NCBI GenBank assembly: GCA_944386745.1
Contig: CALXCG010000006.1
Span: forward strand, 1-51,962
Direction of reading: 5' to 3'
Length of the DNA stretch: 51,962 bases
Source of the DNA: an uncultured Clostridia bacterium
GTDB lineage: Bacteria; Bacillota; Clostridia; TANB77; CAG-508
Shown here: positions 34,348 through 42,173 of the stretch, piece after piece
Layout: each line of letters begins with the position of its first letter
Position numbering within the stretch: position 1 is the stretch's first letter
Made by a program: the position numbers and the translations under genes
Notes under the pieces: model-generated
The model's input: the letters and a program-made list of their open reading frames with translations, nothing else
Told to the model about the DNA's origin: nothing
Databases searched by the model: none

Positions 34348-35250
34348 ATGTTTGATAATTATCCTACAATCCCATATGTTGGATTTAAAGATGAAAATGT
34401 AAAAACACCAATAACTTTTACTGCCCAACATCAAGATGTTCAACCCGGAATGGAATATGAAATGAACCCATTGCCTATTTTTGAAAATCCTAATTACATA
34501 CCTAGTGGAAAATTACAAGATAAAGTTGTAATTATATCTGGTGGTGATAGCGGTATTGGTAGGGCTATAAGTGTGTTATTTGCAAAAGAAGGTGCTGATA
34601 TTGTAATTAGCTATCTAAATGAACATGAAGATGCAAATTATACAAAACAAATTGTTGAAAGTTGTGGTAGAAGGTGTATTTTAATTCCTGGAGATTTACG
34701 TGATGAAAATCTTTCTACATATATTGTTGATACAACAATGAGCCAATTTGGAAAAATTGATGTTTTAATTAATAATTGTGGTGTTCAATTTCCACAAAAT
34801 AGTATTTTAGATATTTCAAGCCAGCAACTAAGAGATACTTTTGAAACAAATATTTTTACATTCTTTTATTTAACAAAAGCTGTGTTACCACATTTACAAG
34901 CTAATAGTAGTATTATCAATACTACTTCTATAACAGCCTTTGCTGGTAAGAAAAACCTAATTGATTATTCATCTACAAAAGGTGCAATTACTGTATTTAC
35001 TAAGTCTCTTGCATTATCTCTTGCCGACCAATTAATACGTGTCAATGCCGTTGCTCCCGGTCCTATTTGGACTCCACTTATACCTTCTTCTTTTAACGAA
35101 CAAGAAGTAGAAATCTTTGGAACTGAAACGCCTTTGAAAAGAGCTGGCCAACCTTTTGAACTCGCTCCTGCCTATTTATATCTTGCAAGTGATGATTCAA
35201 GATATGTTACTGGTCAAATAATCCATGTAAATGGTGGAACTATTGTCTAA
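34348..35250 (+). CDS. SDR family oxidoreductase (GSP39/YghA-like)
   Basis: 300 residues. An N-terminal extension of about 45 residues (with HQDVQPGMEYEMNPLPIF) precedes the Rossmann fold, as in the general-stress glucose/ribitol-type dehydrogenases. The nucleotide loop is SGGDSGIGRAIS and NNCGVQ is present. The catalytic Ser-Tyr-Lys set is in TTSITAFAGK and DYSSTKGA. It ends with the NGGTIV typical of this subgroup. Substrate unknown. Monocistronic, with a start site GAGGAG and a strong terminator. Confidence 0.85.
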   Translation: MFDNYPTIPYVGFKDENVKTPITFTAQHQDVQPGMEYEMNPLPIFENPNYIPSGKLQDKVVIISGGDSGIGRAISVLFAKEGADIVISYLNEHEDANYTKQIVESCGRRCILIPGDLRDENLSTYIVDTTMSQFGKIDVLINNCGVQFPQNSILDISSQQLRDTFETNIFTFFYLTKAVLPHLQANSSIINTTSITAFAGKKNLIDYSSTKGAITVFTKSLALSLADQLIRVNAVAPGPIWTPLIPSSFNEQEVEIFGTETPLKRAGQPFELAPAYLYLASDDSRYVTGQIIHVNGGTIV

Positions 35251-35254
35251 TATA

Positions 35255-35304
35255 AAAAAGAACCAAATATCTAGTTTCAAACTAAATATATGGTCCTTTT
35301 TTTA
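35255..35304. terminator. Bidirectional terminator between the SDR gene and the DUF951 gene
   Basis: AAAGAACCAAATATCTAGTTT faces ACTAAATATATGGTCCTTT with a 3-base loop; A and T runs flank both sides, so it can serve both convergent genes. Confidence 0.82.
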
Positions 35305-35366
35305 TTCATATTAACAGCAACATTTACATTTGCATTTTTTATTCTTTTTTCTGTTGCAAAGCTTTT

Positions 35367-35573
35367 TTAATTTTCTTTTTCCTCTTGTGACTCTGCTCTT
35401 TTTTCCAATTTAGTAATTGCTTTTAAAGCCTTTGGTCTTTCCAAAACAACAACATGACCACATCCTTGGCATTTAAGTTTAAAATCAACGCCAACCCTTG
35501 TAATCTCCCATAGTTTACTACCACAAGGATGCTTCTTTTTAGTTCTAACAATATCTCCTATTTTGTAATCCAT
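35367..35573 (-). CDS. DUF951 family protein
   Basis: 68 residues. The sequence MDYKIGDIVRTKKKHPCGSK followed by WEITRVGVDFKLKCQGCGH is the DUF951 signature; three cysteines (one near 17, then CQGCGH) suggest zinc or nucleic-acid binding. The function is not established. It lies just upstream of gltX, separated from it only by a REP-like hairpin. Confidence 0.85.
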   Translation of the reverse strand: MDYKIGDIVRTKKKHPCGSKLWEITRVGVDFKLKCQGCGHVVVLERPKALKAITKLEKRAESQEEKEN

Positions 35574-35590
35574 CTTCTTCTCCTTTTCCA

Positions 35591-35616
35591 GGATTTAGGG
35601 GACGGTCCTCTAAATC
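35591..35616. repeat. REP-like hairpin overlapping the gltX stop
   Basis: GGATTTAG...CTAAATCC with GGGGACGGTCC in the loop. The TAG stop of gltX (35612-35610, minus) lies within the stem, so the last codons of gltX come from the element. Confidence 0.75.
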
Positions 35617-37256
35617 CCTTTTTCAAATCTTTCTTTAATTCTATCTTTTCCTAATATCTTCATTATTTCATACATATCAGGTGTATTAGTTCTAGATGTC
35701 AAAGCAACTCTTAAAACTGTACTTACATCACCAACATGAGCCTCATATTTATCTGGGTTTGCTTTAAATTCCTTAACCTCTTTTGCATACCCCATTTCAC
35801 CTGCAAGCTCTTTAATTTTTTCAAACCAAGTATCTTTATCATCATTATCATCATAATATTTTTCAATATATAAATCTAATATTTTTTTGATTTTTTCTTT
35901 ATCATTAATTACTTGATAAGGATAATCTCTTTTTTTGCTATAAAATACATCATCATACATATATTCTATATTTTCTTTTACGTCTGACCATTTAGCAATA
36001 TCTTTCCTTGGTTTTTTGTTTCCTCTTTCTATTCCAAAAACTTTTAAAGCATAATCTTTATCTTCTAACATTTTGTTTAGTTCTTCATCATGTCTTTCTG
36101 CCCATTTTTGTGCTTCATCATACACTTTTTCTGCTGTATATCTTGATATAACAGTTTTACCTATATCAAGTAATTTTACCATATCAAATAAAGCTCCACT
36201 TACGCTCATTTTGTTTAATTGTAATTCAAATTCATCTATTGATTTATCTTTATTTGCTCTTCTCCAATTTTCAAAGTTTGAGTTTGCAATATTTAATAAG
36301 TATTCTTTAACAGCTTCTTCTGGTATACCTTCTTCTTCGTAATAGCTTACTGCTGCTTCTGCATCTTTTCTTTTACTTAATTTTCTTTTATTTCCGTTGT
36401 CATTTTTCATAATTGGCGCAATATGTGCATATTTTGGTGCTTTAAAACCTAATTCATGGAATAATTGTAGATGTAATGGTACTGATGATAACCATTCATC
36501 TCCTCTTATTACAAGTGTTGTTCTCATTAGATGGTCATCTATTGCGTGTGCAAAATGATATGTTGGAAGTCCATCTGCTTTTATGATAACAATATCTTGG
36601 TCATTTTCTGGGAAATCCACATTACCTTTTATTGCATCATGGTGCTTAATTTTTCTATCCTCACGTCCTGGTGATTTAAAACGAACAATATATTTTTCTC
36701 CATTTTTTATTCTTTCAATTGCTTCTTCAACTGTTACGTTTCTACATTTTGCCCATACACCATAATATCCTGGCCTTATTTTTGCCGCTTCTTGTTTTGC
36801 TCTTATTTCTTCTCCTTCTTCAGGTGTACAAAAACATGGATATGCTTTTCCTTGTTCTATTAAGTATTTTGCATATGCTTGATAAATTTCTTTCCTTTCA
36901 CTTTGCTTATATGGACCATAATTTCCTTTTCCTTCTGTTTCACTAATCATTCCTTCATCTGGCTCTAAACCAAAATCTTTTAATGAAGTTACTATATCTT
37001 TTATTCCATTTTCAACTTCTCTTTTTTGGTCTGTATCTTCAATTCTTAAGAAAAATACTCCTTCTGTTTGATTTGCTAATTTTTTAGCTATTAATGATTG
37101 GTATAAGCCTCCTATATGTACAAACCCTGTTGGGCTTGGAGCAAATCTTGTTACAATTGCTCCTTCTTTTAGGTTTCTTTCTGGATATTTTTCTTCATAA
37201 TATGATATGTCCTTTGCATTTGGAAATATCAAGTTTGCTAAATCTTTATAATTCAT
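35610..37256 (-). CDS. gltX: Glutamate-tRNA ligase
   Basis: 548 residues, longer than the usual 470-490 but typical of one clostridial form. Class I motifs are FAPSPTGFVHIGG (HIGH) and KRKLSKRKDA (KMSKS equivalent). The C-terminal anticodon domain has inserted acidic Asp-rich segments (DDNDDKD near 475). It charges tRNA-Glu, and may charge tRNA-Gln if an amidotransferase is present. It starts one base after the RNase J stop, so the two genes are translationally coupled. The stop codon lies inside a REP-like hairpin. Confidence 0.95.
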   Translation of the reverse strand: MNYKDLANLIFPNAKDISYYEEKYPERNLKEGAIVTRFAPSPTGFVHIGGLYQSLIAKKLANQTEGVFFLRIEDTDQKREVENGIKDIVTSLKDFGLEPDEGMISETEGKGNYGPYKQSERKEIYQAYAKYLIEQGKAYPCFCTPEEGEEIRAKQEAAKIRPGYYGVWAKCRNVTVEEAIERIKNGEKYIVRFKSPGREDRKIKHHDAIKGNVDFPENDQDIVIIKADGLPTYHFAHAIDDHLMRTTLVIRGDEWLSSVPLHLQLFHELGFKAPKYAHIAPIMKNDNGNKRKLSKRKDAEAAVSYYEEEGIPEEAVKEYLLNIANSNFENWRRANKDKSIDEFELQLNKMSVSGALFDMVKLLDIGKTVISRYTAEKVYDEAQKWAERHDEELNKMLEDKDYALKVFGIERGNKKPRKDIAKWSDVKENIEYMYDDVFYSKKRDYPYQVINDKEKIKKILDLYIEKYYDDNDDKDTWFEKIKELAGEMGYAKEVKEFKANPDKYEAHVGDVSTVLRVALTSRTNTPDMYEIMKILGKDRIKERFEKGI

Positions 37257-37257
37257 T

Positions 37258-39258
37258 TTATACCTCCATTATAATCGGAATAATCATTGGGTTTCTTTTT
37301 GTTTTCATGAAAATATAATCTCTTAAATTTTCTCTTGCTGCTGATTTAATAGTAGCCCAATCACGTATACCTCTTTCTTCACATTTCTTAATTTCATGTC
37401 TTACAACTGATTTCACATCATCCATTAAATTTTCTGATTCTTTAACATATACGAAACCTCTTGAAATAACATCTGGACCTGCAACTACTTCACCTGTAGA
37501 TGAATCCATTGTTAAAACAATAACTATTAAACCATCTTGTGATAGATGTTGTCTGTCTCTTAAAACAACACTTCCAACATCTCCAACTCCAAGTCCATCA
37601 ACTAAAATTCTTCCACTTTGTACAGAACCTGTTAATTCTGCTCCATCTTGGTTTATTTCAAGTATTCTACCATTTGACATCATAATAATATGATCTTTAT
37701 CAATTCCCATACTTTGAGCAGTTTCACTATGTGCTCTTAATTGTCTATATTCACCATGTACTGGTATGAAATATTTTGGTTTTGTTAATGCTAAAATTAA
37801 TTTTTGTTCTTCTTGGCAAGCATGTCCTGAAACATGTACCGCCTCTAGTGAACTATATACAACTTCTGCTCCTATTTGCATTAAATCATCTATTACTTTT
37901 GAGATGAATTTCTCATTTCCTGGTATTGGATTTGCTGAAATTATAACTAAGTCATTTGGTGTTATTTTTACTTTTCTGTGGTCTCCAGCTGCCATTCTAG
38001 TTAGTGCTGACATTGGTTCTCCTTGACTTCCTGTTGTTATAATTACTAATTGTTCATCTGTGTAAGTATTTATCATGTCAATATCTATAAATATATTTTC
38101 TGGACATTCAATATAACCTAATTCTCTTGCTGTTTCTATCATGTTTATCATACTTCTACCACATACAGCGATTTTTCTATGATATTTTACGGCTGAATTT
38201 ACTATTTGTTGGATTCTATGCACATTTGATGCAAATGTTGCAACAACTATTCTTTTTGTACAATGTAAAAATAGTTTGTCAAATACTTCTCCTATTGAGC
38301 TTTCTGACATTGTGAATCCTTTTCTTTCTGCGTTTGTACTGTCTGACATTAATGCAAGTACTCCTTGATTTCCTATTTCTGCAATTCTACACAAATCCAT
38401 TATTTTTCCATCAATTGGTGTGTAATCTACTTTGAAGTCACCTGTGTGTAATATTGTTCCAGCAGATGTTGTTATTGCAAGCATTACTGAATCTGGTATA
38501 CTATGTGTACTTCTTATTATTTCAACTTTAAAATTCTTTCCTAATTGTAAGGTTTGTCCTTGCATAATTTCAATTAATGTTGTACTTCTTAATAATTTAT
38601 GCTCTTCTAATTTATTTCTGATTAATCCTGCTGCTAATTTTGGTGCATAAATTGGTATATTTATTTTCTTTAATAAATATGGCACACTTCCTATATGATC
38701 TTCATGTCCATGTGTTATTATTAATCCTTTTATTTTATCAACATTTTTCTCTAAATAGCTGATATCTGGTATAACTAAGTCAACACCTAACATGTCATCT
38801 TCTGGGAATGATAATCCGCAGTCTACAACTATGATTTCATTTTCATATTCAAATACTGTTATATTTTTTCCTACTTCATGTAATCCTCCTAATGGGATTA
38901 TTTTTAATTTTGAAACTTTGAAAATATCTTGATTGTTTTTTCTTGTTTTTGATGAGCTTCTTTTTTCACTTTTTTCTCTGTTTTCTTTACTCTCTTTGTT
39001 TTCTGTGTTGAATTCTCTTTTTGTTCTTCTTCTAGTTGTTTTTTTCTCTATTTTTACATTTCCTTCTTCACTATTAACTTTTTCCGCTCTATGAATTATT
39101 TCTACTTTATTTGTATTTTCTTTTCTGCTTTCATTTTGGTTAACAGTTTCTTGTTTTTCTCTTATTCTTCTATTATTTGTTTTTCTAATTCTTTGACCTC
39201 CTTCCTCTGTTTTTCTTGTTCTTCTTTCTTTTTTGTTTTCTAAATTTTCTTCTGTCAT
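37258..39258 (-). CDS. rnj: Ribonuclease J
   Basis: 666 residues: an extra N-terminal tail of about 110 residues very rich in K, R, E and N, followed by the standard 555-residue enzyme. The metallo-beta-lactamase core has HGHEDHIGS, the HTGDFKVDYTP strand and SDSTNAERKGFTMSE. The beta-CASP part carries ATFASNVHRIQQIV and VHVSGHACQEE. The enzyme combines 5'-to-3' exonuclease and endonuclease activity in mRNA decay and rRNA maturation. The charged tail may bind RNA or partner proteins. It lies after a leader of about 380 bases. Confidence 0.94.
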   Translation of the reverse strand: MTEENLENKKERRTRKTEEGGQRIRKTNNRRIREKQETVNQNESRKENTNKVEIIHRAEKVNSEEGNVKIEKKTTRRRTKREFNTENKESKENREKSEKRSSSKTRKNNQDIFKVSKLKIIPLGGLHEVGKNITVFEYENEIIVVDCGLSFPEDDMLGVDLVIPDISYLEKNVDKIKGLIITHGHEDHIGSVPYLLKKINIPIYAPKLAAGLIRNKLEEHKLLRSTTLIEIMQGQTLQLGKNFKVEIIRSTHSIPDSVMLAITTSAGTILHTGDFKVDYTPIDGKIMDLCRIAEIGNQGVLALMSDSTNAERKGFTMSESSIGEVFDKLFLHCTKRIVVATFASNVHRIQQIVNSAVKYHRKIAVCGRSMINMIETARELGYIECPENIFIDIDMINTYTDEQLVIITTGSQGEPMSALTRMAAGDHRKVKITPNDLVIISANPIPGNEKFISKVIDDLMQIGAEVVYSSLEAVHVSGHACQEEQKLILALTKPKYFIPVHGEYRQLRAHSETAQSMGIDKDHIIMMSNGRILEINQDGAELTGSVQSGRILVDGLGVGDVGSVVLRDRQHLSQDGLIVIVLTMDSSTGEVVAGPDVISRGFVYVKESENLMDDVKSVVRHEIKKCEERGIRDWATIKSAARENLRDYIFMKTKRNPMIIPIIMEV

Positions 39259-39638
39259 AAGTTCTCCTTTCTTCTTATTATATTTTAAAATTTCCGCGTT
39301 TATTAACCTTTTGCTTCTATTATAAATTATATAAAATCAATAAGACTGTTCATGGTCTTTTCATGAACTTCTAAAAACTAATATTAATATGTTTTTCTCT
39401 TTTTTGTTTTACATATTTCATACGTATCTCTCTTTTTTCTATATGCAATAAATAATATGTTTATCTACATACTAAATTATTCCCTATTTTCTCTCTTTTT
39501 ATTATAATAGTATGATATAAACTTAAAAATCCGATTCCTATTATCTAATTTTCTCTCTTAATTATTAAAATAAAGTTTTAAAACATTAATTTTCGTTTCT
39601 CTTTAAAAATCTCATTTCTAGCTCTAGGCTAATCGCTG
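39259..39638 (-). promoter_or_regulatory. Long RNase J leader with five AGAGA motifs
   Basis: From the promoter at 39645-39673 the transcript would run about 380 bases before rnj. On the minus strand it contains five A-rich AGAGA motifs (AAAGAGAAAC, AAGAGAGAAAATT, AAAGAGAGAAAATAGG, AAAAGAGAGATACG, AAAAGAGAAAAAC), a GTTCATG...CCATGAAC hairpin (39348-39366) and a possible 16-residue basic peptide (39421-39371). No known RNA family recognised. Confidence 0.55.
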
Positions 39639-39644
39639 TTTTTG

Positions 39645-39673
39645 ATTATACTATATTTTGTAAAAATTGTCAA
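39645..39673 (-). promoter_or_regulatory. Promoter of rnj
   Basis: Perfect TTGACA (39673-39668), 17 bases, perfect TATAAT (39650-39645) on the minus strand, beginning just after the cysteine desulfurase stop. Confidence 0.9.
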
Positions 39674-39682
39674 ATTTAACTT

Positions 39683-40840
39683 TTAGATTGTTTTTTCTCT
39701 ATCTGTTCGTATTTCATTAACTATTCTTTCTAAATTGTTAATTAGGAAATCCACATCTTCTTTAGTATTTTCCTCTCCAAAAGTTGTTCTAATAGATGAA
39801 TTTGCCTCTCTTTCATTTAATCCAATTGCTGTTAATACATGTGAAGGCTCAGTAGATCCTGAACTACATGCAGAACCTGTTGAAACACATATTCCTTGCT
39901 CATCTAATTTTAAAAGCATTGTTTCTCCTACTACTCCATTAAAACAAATATTAGCATTTCCTGGTAACCTATTTTTTATCGTTCCATTAAGTTTAGTATT
40001 TTCTATTCTCTCTGTTACTTGTGATATATAATAATCTCTTAATTCTTTTAAATAATTGACATGCTCTTCTAAATTGTTTTTTGCTATTTCACATGCTTTT
40101 CCTAACCCAACAATTTCAGCAACATTTTCTGTCCCTGCTCTTTTATTATTTTCCTGATGTCCTCCATCAATTAATCTTTCAAATTCAATTCCTTTTTTTA
40201 CATATAATGCCCCTATTCCTTTTGGCGCATTTATTTTATGCCCTGAGAGCGAAAGGCTATCTATTCCCATTTTTCGAACATCTATCTCCATATTTCCACA
40301 GGCTTGAACTGCATCTGTATGGAATATTATATTATACATTTTTGCAATTCTTGATATTTCTTCAATTGGCTGAATTGTTCCTATTTCGTTGTTTGCAGTC
40401 ATAATTGTAATAAGTATTGTATCCATACTAATTGATCTTCTTAATTGTTCTAAATCTATTACTCCATCTTTGGTAACATTTAAATATGTTACTCTAAATC
40501 CCTGTTTTTCTAAGACTTGGCAAGTATGTAAAACTGCCGGATGCTCTATTTTTGATGTTATTATGTGTTTTCCTTTTTTACTATATGCTTTAGCAATTCC
40601 TTTTATTATAGTATTATCACTTTCAGACCCACAACTTGTAAAATATATTTCTTCTGGATTTGCATTTATTAGTTCTGCAACTTGTTTCCTTGCTTTTTCT
40701 ATTGCTCTTTTTGCACTTCTTCCAATTGTATATAAGGATGATGCATTTCCATACTCTTCTTTTAAATATTGTAGCATTTCTTCTAATACCTCTTCTTTAA
40801 TTTTAGTTGTTGCAGCATTGTCAAAATACCTAATATCCAT
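39683..40840 (-). CDS. Cysteine desulfurase (NifS/IscS family)
   Basis: 385 residues from the ATG at 40840 (MDIRYFDNAATTK); in-frame starts at 40852 and 40867 are possible and no ribosome-binding site decides. Pyridoxal-phosphate motifs are FDNAATTK, TSCGSESDNTIIKG, HTDAVQACG and the cofactor lysine in SLSGHKINAPKG. The active cysteine is in STGSACSSGS near 340. It moves sulfur from cysteine to an acceptor for Fe-S clusters or tRNA thiolation. No scaffold gene (iscU, mnmA) is adjacent, so its partner is unknown. Confidence 0.9.
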   Translation of the reverse strand: MDIRYFDNAATTKIKEEVLEEMLQYLKEEYGNASSLYTIGRSAKRAIEKARKQVAELINANPEEIYFTSCGSESDNTIIKGIAKAYSKKGKHIITSKIEHPAVLHTCQVLEKQGFRVTYLNVTKDGVIDLEQLRRSISMDTILITIMTANNEIGTIQPIEEISRIAKMYNIIFHTDAVQACGNMEIDVRKMGIDSLSLSGHKINAPKGIGALYVKKGIEFERLIDGGHQENNKRAGTENVAEIVGLGKACEIAKNNLEEHVNYLKELRDYYISQVTERIENTKLNGTIKNRLPGNANICFNGVVGETMLLKLDEQGICVSTGSACSSGSTEPSHVLTAIGLNEREANSSIRTTFGEENTKEDVDFLINNLERIVNEIRTDREKTI

Positions 40841-40967
40841 AAATTTAATCATCTCACAATCTTTCACTTTTTTTAATTTAATTAATATATTATAGTATTT
40901 TTATTGTTTTTTAGTTACTAAATATTCCAATTTAAAGTTAAATGATGGTTTCATTTATAAAAAATTC

Positions 40968-41155
40968 ACTAAAATCTAATATATAAATATTTTTAAAGTA
41001 TTCGAATACGACCGAAATAGTTTTAACAAATTCTTAAGATTAAACCGTAAAAGGTCCTGTTTTCGGGTATTGTTGCGGTTTTGTCTTTAGAATTTGTTAA
41101 ACGTGATGTAGGGTAGCCGAGAATCTTTCAAAATATTTATATATTAGATTTTAGT
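40968..41155. repeat. 188-bp palindromic element with perfect 26-bp ends
   Basis: The 26 bases at 40968-40993 (ACTAAAATCTAATATATA...) are perfectly complementary to 41130-41155. Inner pairs are GTTTTAACAAATTCTTAAGA (41019-41038) with its near-complement at 41082-41102, and AAACCG with CGGTTT. It shares TTCGAAT in the left arm and TAGCCGAGAA in the right arm with the element at 22888-23223. No coding potential. Confidence 0.82.
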
Positions 41156-41167
41156 ATGCAAATATTT

Positions 41168-42023
41168 TTATTCTTCTAATATTTCTTTAATTTTCTCCAT
41201 TTCTCTTATTGCCGCTTGATATCCATATTTATAACACATATCTAATTTTTCAAAATCCAAAAGTCCTGTTTTATCTGTTTCAACAGTTAAAATATAATCA
41301 CTTAAGCTTAGTCCATCTTCTGATATCTTGTTACCCATTATATCTATTGTTCTCATAACTATATCCATAATATTACTTTCTTCTGTAATATCATCTGCCT
41401 TAAAATTAACAGCAATTACTTTATCTGCACCTTGTTTTTTCACTTCAGTTACTGGTATATTATCTAAAACCCCACCATCTAAAAATCTATATTTTTTATA
41501 TTTACATGGACAAAAGACTGCTGGAAAACTACTACTTGCTCTTACTGCTTTTCCAATTGTAATCTCACTAATATACTTTTCCTTTTCTTCATCCAAAACA
41601 TTATTTGTAAATATATATTCTTTTGCAGTTTCTAAATCCACTGCTGGTATTACCAATGGTATTTTTGTAATATCTGAAATTTTCTTTATCCCCTTTCTAC
41701 TTGCTAAATGGTTATATGCTTCTTCTATTGATTCTCCTGTTTTTAATCCTTTTAAAGAAACTTTTTTGTTTTTTACATATCCTCCTATTCCAGATATTAT
41801 AGGATTAGAGCTTATCTCTGTTATTTCTTTTGCATATTTTTTGAATATTATATAGATATAGTATGGTGAATATCCGCATTGCATATAATGACGCAATTAG
41901 CCCTCCTGAACTCGTCCCTCCAATGATATCAATTTTGATTTTATTATCTTCTAATGCTTTTAACACTCCTGCATGTGCAATTCCTCTGATTCCTCCTCCA
42001 GATAAAGCAATTCCTAATTTCAA
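41168..42023 (-). CDS. Patatin-like phospholipase, read through a +1 frameshift at CGG
   Basis: Frame one (ATG 42023) gives [19 protein letters not shown] and the nucleophile motif [15 protein letters not shown], then meets CGG (41876-41874). Skipping the C continues [18 protein letters not shown], the expected next residues, and leads to the catalytic Asp in [10 protein letters not shown]. Joined length is 284 residues, normal for RssA-type hydrolases. Without the shift Ser and Asp fall on different polypeptides. Lipid substrate unknown. It lies after the WG-repeat gene and its terminator. Confidence 0.85.
41873..41876 (-). other. CGGA +1 frameshift site in the patatin gene
   Basis: Zero frame reads TAT GCA ATG CGG ATA TTC, with CGG as codon 50. 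ATG, skip C, GGA TAT TCA gives M-G-Y-S-P, the family sequence. Confidence 0.8.
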
Positions 42024-42106
42024 TATTTCACCTTCTTTTTGAAGTTTTCTTTTTATATAGTATTTACTAATTTTATGATTATAAACAAAAAAAGTTACAT
42101 TTAAAA

Positions 42107-42153
42107 CAAAAAAGATAAGTAATAAAATAATTGCTTTATTATTTATCTTTTTT
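42107..42153 (-). terminator. Terminator after the WG-repeat gene
   Basis: On the minus strand AAAAAAGATAAATAATAAA faces TTTATTACTTATCTTTTTTT with the loop GCAATTAT-like between; a T-run follows. Confidence 0.75.
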
Positions 42154-42173
42154 ATTGTATAGAAAATCAGTTT

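Noticed and set aside
22980..41155. tRNA-like boxes (TTCGAAT and TAGCCGAG) inside two palindromes
   Set aside because: The order is reversed for a tRNA on the plus strand, no anticodon or acceptor stem can be drawn, and the boxes lie in the arms of long hairpins. Kept only as shared motifs.
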